64,000 nt of DNA from Adineta ricciae (Eukaryota > Rotifera > Eurotatoria > Adinetida > Adinetidae), in contig CAJNOJ010000164.1 in assembly GCA_905250025.1 (NCBI GenBank), forward strand, positions 1 to 64,000, in the 5' to 3' direction. Position numbers and translations under genes: made by a program. The notes below the pieces were generated by a model. That model was not told the DNA's origin. It saw nothing but the letters and a program-made list of their open reading frames with translations, and did no database searches. How positions within the stretch are numbered: the stretch's first letter is position 1; every line of letters begins with the position of its first letter. Shown here in pieces: positions 34,741 to 43,170 of this stretch.

Positions 34741-35396
34741 CGTCTCTTTTGCTTTGAATTATCTACATGGGAATAAACTCGCAAAAGCATGCGCTAGGTC
34801 ACGATTAGAGAAAGTCAACTACGCATTTCGAAAGAGCAGAGGTTGAGAGCTAATTTACTTCCACCAATTAAATATAAGATTTATTCTTGAATAAATGAAA
34901 AGATGGCGTGCATCATTTACTGAATCTTGTCGATTTTGACATCTTCCACTTAGGACTATCCACCGTATCATTCTCATCTCATCGTAAGTATTATTTAGTG
35001 ATTCATGCAAAAATACTTCATGTTTTTTTCATATTGTGTCGAATCCGGGTGAGGATGCAAAGTTCTTGGGCTCGATGGGTACTTCAATTTCACGTATTCC
35101 TAACTGAAAACTACGCAATACAAGTTAGAGATACTATTTCAACAATCGTGTAATAGAATGAACTAATAACAAAAGCGAAGAATTATTTTTTAATGTTTCG
35201 CATTTTTTTACACGTGATGAAATTGTGTCGTTCTGTTTTGGTGATGTCGAGTTTATTATTTATTGACGAATTCTGTATTGCTGAATGAAAAAGAGGTAGT
35301 CTTTTCTAGCACACATTTATTTTCTGAACAGTACAAATATTTAAAAGTGTAAAACTATTGATTAAGTCACAAGAAAATACACTTCGAATATCAAAT
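34741..35396. promoter_or_regulatory. Divergent upstream region of the two-TM and GT31 genes
   Basis: Non-coding by eye, 0.65 kb, well conserved with 61636-62286. No clear TATA box chosen. Confidence 0.4.
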
Positions 35397-36527
35397 ATGT
35401 TCAATCGTATATTGATTTTGATCTGGCTGATTATTCGCATTCAACAAAACTCTGCTGTTTTACCAAGTTACGTGCATGTACATACGCCTGCTGAGATCAT
35501 GGAGATAAACTATGTTGTTTTGCATCAATTGAGTCTATGTGAAGATTCTCAGTATGCTGCGAGTCAATTATTTATTGCAATTAAGTCAGCAGTAAACAAT
35601 CTTAATCAACGACAACTAGTTCGACAGACATGGTTACCTGAAGTAATACGCTACCGAATTCCATACGTGTTTATGTTAGGATCAACCAATGATGAAGAAT
35701 TACTCGAAAAGCTTCTTGCCGAAAATAGAAACTATCATGATTTGATTATAGGAAAGTTTGTCGATGATTATTATAATTTAACTTTAAAGTCAATCTTTAC
35801 AGTGACTTGGGCTAGCGTACATTGCTCGAGTCGATGGCTTCTATATGTTGATGATGATGCTATCATCAACATACGGAATATTATACGATTTTACAATAAT
35901 AAGAAAGACGTGTTAAACTTGAATATTTTCTGTAAGAAAGGCGTACGTCAGGTGCATAGAGAAATTCAGAGCAAATGGTACATTCCGCAGTCAGTATGGT
36001 TAGAAGAAAGATTTCCCGAGTTCTGCTATGGATGGAGCTATTTGATTCCGTCGGATGTATTATCTGTATTATCATCGGCTTTGATTAGTAATACTACAAC
36101 ACCAAAATTATGGTTAGAGGACGTGTTTGTAACTGGTATTGCTACGAAAGCGGCGAACATTAAAATCGTATCCGCCGGATTTGTATGTTGTCAAGTACGT
36201 AGTACACGTTTGTTCAAGGAGAACATGGTGCTTGGTCAAATGGGAAAGGACAAGGAATTTCTCGAGAGCTGGAAAGCTGTTCAGAAGAAATCAGCTTTAG
36301 CTAAGAAAAGCGAATCTCACCATCCCGTTATCAGGAGTGGCGGATCAATTTTTCAAAAGAAAGGACTTTTAATGAGTAGACCGATAGAAAATCATGCACG
36401 ATTACGAAACTTTATACAATCCATGAATGGTATGAATTCGAGAAATCGTGCTTACTTCTGGTATAGTATTCTAGTTATACTGATAGGTATTACGTTATAT
36501 TTAGGATTCTCAAGAAAGTTGCATTGA
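35397..36527 (+). CDS. GT31 beta-1,3-galactosyltransferase-like enzyme, copy 1
   Basis: 376 residues; start chosen at ATG 35397 (MFNRILIL), the first Met conserved with copy 2. Family motifs in order: RQTW (76-79), FMLGS (92-96), HDLIIGKFVDDYYNLTLK (114-131), the metal-binding DDD (152-154), FPEFCYG (206-212) and EDVFVTG (241-247). It would transfer Gal or GlcNAc in beta-1,3 linkage in the Golgi. Odd: the N-terminal hydrophobic stretch is followed by little stem, and there is a second strong membrane segment at the very C-terminus (about 354-370), which is not usual in this family. AATAAA near 36651. Confidence 0.85.
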   Translation: MFNRILILIWLIIRIQQNSAVLPSYVHVHTPAEIMEINYVVLHQLSLCEDSQYAASQLFIAIKSAVNNLNQRQLVRQTWLPEVIRYRIPYVFMLGSTNDEELLEKLLAENRNYHDLIIGKFVDDYYNLTLKSIFTVTWASVHCSSRWLLYVDDDAIINIRNIIRFYNNKKDVLNLNIFCKKGVRQVHREIQSKWYIPQSVWLEERFPEFCYGWSYLIPSDVLSVLSSALISNTTTPKLWLEDVFVTGIATKAANIKIVSAGFVCCQVRSTRLFKENMVLGQMGKDKEFLESWKAVQKKSALAKKSESHHPVIRSGGSIFQKKGLLMSRPIENHARLRNFIQSMNGMNSRNRAYFWYSILVILIGITLYLGFSRKLH

Positions 36528-37338
36528 AAAGTCGTTCAGTTTAAAATTGTTCACATGTTAATGAAATATTTTCTGTATACTGATGAATAATCAATGATTT
36601 CGATTTACATGTATACTTTCGATGTCGTTGTAATTAAATTGCTAATTAGAATAAAGCTTCATGCTGACAAAGGAGAGTATCAGAACAGCGATGAATCATG
36701 TGATTGGTGATTACCCGAATTGGGTTAAGTATCTCAACAGAGTCGTTTGATCGAGTCTCTGAATCTATTTCACTGCAGTGAGTGAACAGAGTAATTATGT
36801 CTATGAATGTAAGTTTTTACTAGCTGAATCTCACTTTTTCACGCAAGTATAACTCCTTGAAGGTTGAGAGCACATCAATATGTCATTAGCTCTAGACATT
36901 TCTATCCTATACGATATATTGTTCGGTTACATTACGGAAAGAACCAAGGCTCTTTACAGATAATTACACAGTTCGCTCATTACTGCCGGATAAATTTGCT
37001 GAACTAAATGATATCCTGTTACTTTCCATAACATTGATATATCACTAAGCTAAAATGAAAAATAGCATCACATGATATCTGTTTATGTGTGCCGGATAAA
37101 GGGACTTTCTTCTGACTTGACCTGGTGCATACTGTGCCAGAGAAACAAGCAGGCAATTGTGCGCGTTCTTAATCATTATACTCGACAAATTTCCGAGTGA
37201 ACGTATAATCTCGAGACCATTTTACTCAACAGACTTCTAGGTGATACACAGCTGAAAAGAAGTGGCTGCGATAAATATTCGTTATACTAATTTACTACCT
37301 CTGACGAACGTCGCTCGATGTATTAGGTAGTCTTAAAT
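36528..37338. other. No gene seen (36528-37338)
   Basis: 3' flank of the GT31 gene and upstream flank of the GPCR relic. Homology with B' continues to the window end with several small deletions in B'. Confidence 0.45.
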
Positions 37339-38280
37339 ATGTCATTAGCTGTGTGTTTATCTTTGCTACAACGACATTTGACACGTTATGGAATGACAAC
37401 TTATACTATTATTGGTAACATTGGTCTAGCATTCAATATGCTGATTTTTTTCCGACCAGTCTGTCGTTGAAATCCCTGTTCAATTTATATGTTCGCAGCA
37501 TCACTAACTGGTTTGATTGGCTTGAATATCTCAACAATACCTGTTATCTATGCACTAGATCATGCCAATTCATCCACCACATCTGTTCAATCTTGCGAAT
37601 TGCAATTCTATTTCCGACATTCGTTCAATCATATGATGCGCACATACTTTATCTGTGCGTGTATTGATCGTTATGCTATATCAAGCAAAAGCAAACGCAC
37701 AAGATCTTTCAGTCGATTTCAAATAGCAAGTCCTATTGTCATTGGTATTCCAGTCTTTTGACTTTTATTGGCTATATGACCATATACATTGACGTCGCTT
37801 GAAAACGGTCACTGTGGCGCGGGAAAAGGTTTACCCACAGTCATTGTATCGTTATATATGACAATTCTTGTCGGTATTATACCACTGATATGCATGACTG
37901 TGTTTGGATTCTTGATGCTAAAAAATTTTTGAAATGTGCGTGCTCGTGTTTGTCCGGGCGGAATAATTGGTCTAACCATGCCACCTATTCATAGGCGTGA
38001 TCGGGATATGGTTAGAATGTTACTGGTTGAGATCATATGGTATATTGTGGCAATAGGACCATTTGTAATCAATCTTCTATATCAATCAGCTGCTCAATCA
38101 ATACCAAAAACTACCGACCAACAATTGATTGAATCGTTTAGTACGTCTTTTAATGGCACGTTTTTAATTTACATCAATAACAGTCTTTCATTCTGGATTT
38201 ATAGTTGTGTATCAAAATCGTTTCGATTAACAGCGAGAAACTTATTTAGCAAAGTTTATAAGCACATACCATATGAATAA
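37339..38280 (+). pseudogene. Rhodopsin-like GPCR with four in-frame TGA codons
   Basis: One frame of 314 codons from ATG 37339 to TAA 38278-38280 has no insertion or deletion but four TGA codons (37468, 37759, 37777, 37930). It keeps seven-TM features of the large bdelloid FMRFamide-receptor-like group: TM1 with GNIGLAFNMLIFF, NPCSIYM after the first loop, ACIDRYA at the end of TM3 (DRY), MVRMLLVEIIWYIV for TM6, and NNSLSFWIYSCVSKSFR for TM7/helix 8. Two TGA lie where Arg (CGA) is likely and two where Trp is likely. Most simply a young pseudogene. Confidence 0.75.
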
Positions 38281-38336
38281 ATATTCCTACAGTCTATCTA
38301 CTAAAGGTTGTATAAAGTATATCGCATTAGACTTAG

Positions 38337-39865
38337 ATGAAAGATAAAAAGATTGTGTTACTAGTATTGTTCGCACTGAGTAATCTCAGTGTTCATGGAG
38401 CGCAAGACCCAATTGAATTGAAAGTATCGGCTGCAAAACGTGGACTTCTTCTGGGATCGATCACTTTGGTTAAACACTTGCGTTTCAATGTAGATAAAGG
38501 TCAGTACATTTCCAATTTAGTGAATAACTACGATGTAGTCGTGCCTGATGTTGAAATGAAACCGGGACACATATGGCGTCCTAGAAATATCTATAATTTT
38601 ACGGATGTTGATTGGCTTCTAGGTGCTACACCTGACACAATGGGTTGAGCGCAAAGGAATGGAATATAACTAAGAGACAACACTTTGATTTGGGCGTATG
38701 ATATGAGAACACCAAAATTGTTACTTGAACAAGAAGCATCGATGACTGTTGATCAAGCAAAAATCTTACTGAGATATTATAGTCATGCTTTCGTTAGGCG
38801 ATATCGAGGAAAGTTTCTTTGGTGGGATGTCATCAATGAATTAATTTCAGATTATAGTAATAATCGACCATTTCATGTGCAAAATTCGTTACGGTATCGA
38901 AAGTTATGCATGGATTATGTTACATATGCTTTTCAGTTTGCTCACAAATCCGACTCGAATTCACAACTGTATTACAATGAATATTGTATCGAAGCAGGAG
39001 GATAAAAATCGGAAAAATTCATCGAAGTTGTTCGTTGGTTGAAGTCGGAGAGTGCTTATTCATGGATTCGGTATACAATGGTATATCAATGTTTCGACAG
39101 TTGTTGTAGCTCCGGGAGACATACATTATCAAATAGCACAACGGTTTATTAACGAAAAAGTCAATTTTATAGTCACAGAATTAGACATAGCAGTTCCAAT
39201 GCACGATGAAGCTCCTGCCAATTCAGATGATTTAGAAAGGCAAGCTACTTTCTTTCGGTCTATTCTACAGTACGCTCTTCATTTTTCGTCGCACTCGCCC
39301 ATTTTCGGTACTTGAGGTTTTACTGATCGTTATAGCTGACTACCTGCAGCTTTGAATTATACAAAAGATGATGCTCTATTATTGAACATCAATTATCAAC
39401 CTAAACCCTCCTACTTTCAAGCACAAGAAGAATTGGCTCGGGTTATTCACGATGGTGTTTATCGTTTAACATCCAAAACTCAACTTGATAAATATCTCGG
39501 CACTCTTAACAACGGATCGACGACAAGTGTGAAGCTTTTCACCGGAAATTGTGATGGACTAAATCAAAAATGGGCTGTGACATAGCTTAGTGACGGCACT
39601 TATCGATTACATACACACAACGAAATTGATCGCGCTCTCAGTGTCAACAATGCAACTATACAAAATGCACCTGTCCAACCGGATAAATGGACGGGTGCTG
39701 CAAATCAAGAATGGGTTCTTGGTAACCTTGGAAAATAACGTATATAGTATTTCGCCACGATCAGCTTGGCAGCGTGTGTTATCTATATATCAAACATCGA
39801 GTATTAGTATTATCGATGATGCAAAGATCAGTCAACAAAGCTGGCTGTTCACACTCGTTCTCTAA
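38337..39865 (+). pseudogene. GH10 xylanase with ricin-B lectin domain, broken
   Basis: Signal-like start MKDKKIVLLVLFALSNLSVHG, then GH10 blocks: a VPDVEMKPG segment, WWDVINEL (acid/base Glu), YYNEYCIE, FIVTELDIAVP (nucleophile Glu) and GFTDRYS near the end. A ricin-type beta-trefoil follows (LDKYLGTLNNGS, NQKWAV, NQEWVL). Breaks: TGA 38646, TAA 38667, TAA 39003, a frameshift near 39050, TGA 39313, TGA about 39337, TAG 39583 and TAA 39736. Three TGA stand where GH10 proteins have conserved Trp. The family degrades xylan; in bdelloids such genes are known to come by horizontal transfer. This copy is dead unless recoded. Confidence 0.8.
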
Positions 39866-39984
39866 ATACGTATCTAATTACATTTATTGACTTGTATGCC
39901 TTATTTTGCTATTAACATGAAAAAATCATAAAATAATCTGCCAAAGAAAACAGTAAAATGTAATAAAGAAGATTCAAAGTTACA

Positions 39985-42900
39985 CTAAAATGTGCCATTA
40001 TTTGCTGCATTCTGTTGACTACTGGCGTATGTAGCGTTGATATCATCCTGTGTATGATGTGCAACAAGCTTTTTACAGATGATACACCTTACGTTCCCCA
40101 CTGACGTTCTCGACCATGTCTCCCAACATTGTGCACATGATGATTTGTGTCCACAAGGTTGAACACGTATACTACGAAGTCGTTCTTCACATACCATGCA
40201 CGGCTTGATTTCTGTTTTCGCTTGGATATCTTTCAGATCCGATACTAATCCTATTGCAGTTGGCCGATCTTCTGGGCTTTGACTAAGACATCGGCAAATG
40301 AGTTTTTCGTAAGGTTCTGTATATACATCAGATTTCGGGTTCAAACGTAATAGTTGCTTTAATTGTGAAACTCTTTGATTGTCGAGCCGCTCATAATGGG
40401 GTTTGGGTAGCATTTCATACAGAAGAGCTCCGAACGAGTAGATATCAGCTGCAGCACCATCGTATGTTGTACAGCTGACATCTTGAGTTGAAAGTGTGGC
40501 AATCATCTCGGGTGATAGTGGTGCAGTGCCTAAAACAGTAGCACTAGTTAAACCAAATTTGGCTGTGCCAAAATCGATCAGATAGCATTGATCATCGCCA
40601 TTAAGCATCACATTGCTTGCTTTCAGATCTCGATGAACAATCTCAAGACGATGAAGTTCTGCGAGAGTAGTCGCAATCGTAAGAGCAAAACTAACAACGC
40701 GAACGAAATCAAGATTATTCATATTTTTAATCAGATATTGTTGCAATGACATGGCATATCTAGGCATTATTAGCCATAGCTCTCGTTGAGCATTATCCAC
40801 GATATTTTCATACGTATAAAGTAGTGGAACAACGTGGTCAATAGAGAGAAGAGTGACGACTCGATGTACATGCGCTTCAATGGCTACGATGCTATTGTTG
40901 CTAGCTGTTGCACCAAGTAACTTTTTCACAGCTAGTTTGTCATCGTTATGCCATTGTGCTGTATAAACAGTGTAGAAACCACCTCGTCCTAGTTCTTCGC
41001 CAAGAATAGGGCGAATGCCGTCACGTTTATGGAGTTCGATGGCTGCTAACAATTGACATTCGATCTTTGCGAATGAACTGAAAAAGTTCGAAAGCTTATT
41101 GTAACATTCTCGTTGATCTGAAAGATGATTTTTAATATAGTTATAATTGGCTTCGATATTCTTATTGAATGATTCTTTCTGATTACTTATCCATAATTGT
41201 AAATTATAATTAAATATGTCTTTTTGCCTCTTAATTTTATCGGATAATTCTGCTAGATAACGCTCTGCAAGTGTACGACGTCCTGCTTCATTCGATAAGG
41301 TAGAATAAGTATCCATGGCGTCGAGCAGTTTATAGACGTCGTCATTGTTATCGCCTTTCTGGATCTGGGTATCAACGAATCGATTATATATTTCCTTGCG
41401 GTATGTACTAAAGCGTGTAGGTAAACTACGGAAAAAACGTGTGCACACCAGTGGTATTGTGATCAGACCATTGAGAAACAAGTTGAATAAAGTTGTTTTT
41501 TCTAATATTTCCGCAGATAGATCACTTAAAACATGCTGTTGAGCACGTGTCAACAATTCATTTCTCCGTTGACCCTTTGGACGTTGAAAATGATCAACGA
41601 TTAAGGACATAACTTCATCTCGTTTGGAAATGATGACATCATTTGCTGCTACTTTGATAATTTGCTCTTGGACGGCTAATCTGATGTAATCTTGTATACG
41701 TTTCGATTTGTCTTGTAGCAGTGCATCGATTCGATCGCCAGTCCGTGTAATCAATGTGGCTTGAGTTACTATTTGTCCTTTGAGTTCTTGAAATAATCTC
41801 TCGATATTCGCCATTAAAGCATCGATTAGAGATGGTAATAAGTTTTCGTATTCGTCAAAGAATTTCTTGCTCCACTCTAGCGATTCTTGACGCAAAGCAT
41901 CAAGTTGAGTCGACGTTCGAACTGTAAATGATTTCACTAAATCGAAATAATCATTTACTATTGCCAATACATCGCGCGCCAATGCCAATGTAGGCATTGA
42001 ATAAGCTTCGGCGGTGAACTTAACAATGCGTCGGAAGGTACCTGTGTTAATTGTATCAGTGTATGTTTGCCAGGGATCAAAATCTCTTGGTACAGTGCAT
42101 ATGTCGAAACACGTGCATTCAGTGACAGAATTTGGTAAACGACCAAGTACTTCGCTTGCCATTTCGCGTCGTCGAAGAAGCAGTTCGTAACATTTCTGTC
42201 GTTTTTCAAGAAGTGCTTCTTGAAAAAGGTTCTCGGTAACGTTCTCTGGATCGTCATCAAGACCATAATCATTCGCAATCGATATACAATCAGCTTTTGT
42301 ATTTAAAAAGAACACAGAAACACGTTCCATCGAGCCGAGGGCATGTTTCATGGCCAAAAAGCAGCTTTTATCAGTATCACCGATTGTCGCATTGTCGTAC
42401 AGAAAAACTAACGTTGGTTTAATACGTTTGACTAATTCGTGCAAATTATCAGTTAGAACTTGCTCGCGATTACTGGAAAGAAATCCCGGTGTATCATAAA
42501 CGTCAATACCTAATGCGAGAACTTTTGAAGGAAGTGAAATTTCCACGAAGTATCTGGCCCATTCGGTAAATTCAGGCGTTTCTTCCTTAATGTTATCTGG
42601 ACGTTTAACATGAACTAAAATTTTGTTCGTCAGACCCTCCCAATCGTAATTATCCGGTTCGGTAAAAAATGACGATAGATCATCGTCAATGAGGAGATGT
42701 GTTTTTTCATTTGTATCATAAACACGACAACGAGCTTGGCCACCTTCTGCATATGTTAACTGAACTATGCGTGCTGTGATTGATCCGATGTCTGACGGTA
42801 ATATTCTTCCTATGCCAAGAAAACGTTGAATAAACGCTGTTTTTCCGCACGAATTCGATCCAAAGACAACTAAAGATGGTCGATTTGTATTGTTATGTTC

Positions 42901-43134
42901 GTCGATAATACTGTCCGATACCTGTAGGAAGCAATTATCGATGGTTGTGTCACTATTTGTTGTTGGTGATTCATTTTTAGAACCACTAACATGAGACCTA
43001 TCAATCTCTTGAAGAACGGGTAAGAATTTCGAACGTAATCGTTTAAATTTTTCTGCACTTCGACAAATATCGTTTTTTAATTGATGTGCACAGGCTAGTG
43101 CCGTTTTTACTTCGTCATCGTCGTTTACATTCAT
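39985..43134 (-). CDS. Dynamin-like GTPase - protein kinase - RING protein
   Basis: Single exon, 1049 residues. N-terminal GTPase of dynamin type: P-loop GSNSCGKT (92-99), switch threonines in SITAR, DTPGF (214-218), NTKAD (278-282). A long helical middle (about 400-700) follows. The kinase domain (710-965) has GRGGFYTVY, Lys737, HRDLKASN with catalytic Asp836, DFG (854-856) and a Pro-Glu site, so it should be active. A C-terminal RING-type zinc finger (about 979-1022: CMVC, CGHKSSCAQC, CIIC) ends the protein. GTPase plus kinase recalls DSTYK/RIPK5, but the added RING is not part of that family as I know it. Could combine membrane or oligomer sensing, phosphorylation and ubiquitin ligation. 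It starts only 36 bp after the stop of its paralogue. Confidence 0.85.
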   Translation of the reverse strand: MNVNDDDEVKTALACAHQLKNDICRSAEKFKRLRSKFLPVLQEIDRSHVSGSKNESPTTNSDTTIDNCFLQVSDSIIDEHNNTNRPSLVVFGSNSCGKTAFIQRFLGIGRILPSDIGSITARIVQLTYAEGGQARCRVYDTNEKTHLLIDDDLSSFFTEPDNYDWEGLTNKILVHVKRPDNIKEETPEFTEWARYFVEISLPSKVLALGIDVYDTPGFLSSNREQVLTDNLHELVKRIKPTLVFLYDNATIGDTDKSCFLAMKHALGSMERVSVFFLNTKADCISIANDYGLDDDPENVTENLFQEALLEKRQKCYELLLRRREMASEVLGRLPNSVTECTCFDICTVPRDFDPWQTYTDTINTGTFRRIVKFTAEAYSMPTLALARDVLAIVNDYFDLVKSFTVRTSTQLDALRQESLEWSKKFFDEYENLLPSLIDALMANIERLFQELKGQIVTQATLITRTGDRIDALLQDKSKRIQDYIRLAVQEQIIKVAANDVIISKRDEVMSLIVDHFQRPKGQRRNELLTRAQQHVLSDLSAEILEKTTLFNLFLNGLITIPLVCTRFFRSLPTRFSTYRKEIYNRFVDTQIQKGDNNDDVYKLLDAMDTYSTLSNEAGRRTLAERYLAELSDKIKRQKDIFNYNLQLWISNQKESFNKNIEANYNYIKNHLSDQRECYNKLSNFFSSFAKIECQLLAAIELHKRDGIRPILGEELGRGGFYTVYTAQWHNDDKLAVKKLLGATASNNSIVAIEAHVHRVVTLLSIDHVVPLLYTYENIVDNAQRELWLIMPRYAMSLQQYLIKNMNNLDFVRVVSFALTIATTLAELHRLEIVHRDLKASNVMLNGDDQCYLIDFGTAKFGLTSATVLGTAPLSPEMIATLSTQDVSCTTYDGAAADIYSFGALLYEMLPKPHYERLDNQRVSQLKQLLRLNPKSDVYTEPYEKLICRCLSQSPEDRPTAIGLVSDLKDIQAKTEIKPCMVCEERLRSIRVQPCGHKSSCAQCWETWSRTSVGNVRCIICKKLVAHHTQDDINATYASSQQNAANNGTF

Positions 43135-43170
43135 CTAAAAAACAAAACAAAATCAAGTTTCAATGAAGAA

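Larger units (their letters stand above)
28792..37320. repeat. Block B: first copy of a second duplicated segment
   Basis: Colinear and direct with 56620-64000: knottin peptide, R-SNARE, F-box protein, small membrane protein, GT31 enzyme and flanks. Block B holds about 0.8 kb (roughly 30290-30660 and 30715-31105) and some short stretches near 36840-37230 that are missing in B'. Confidence 0.9.
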
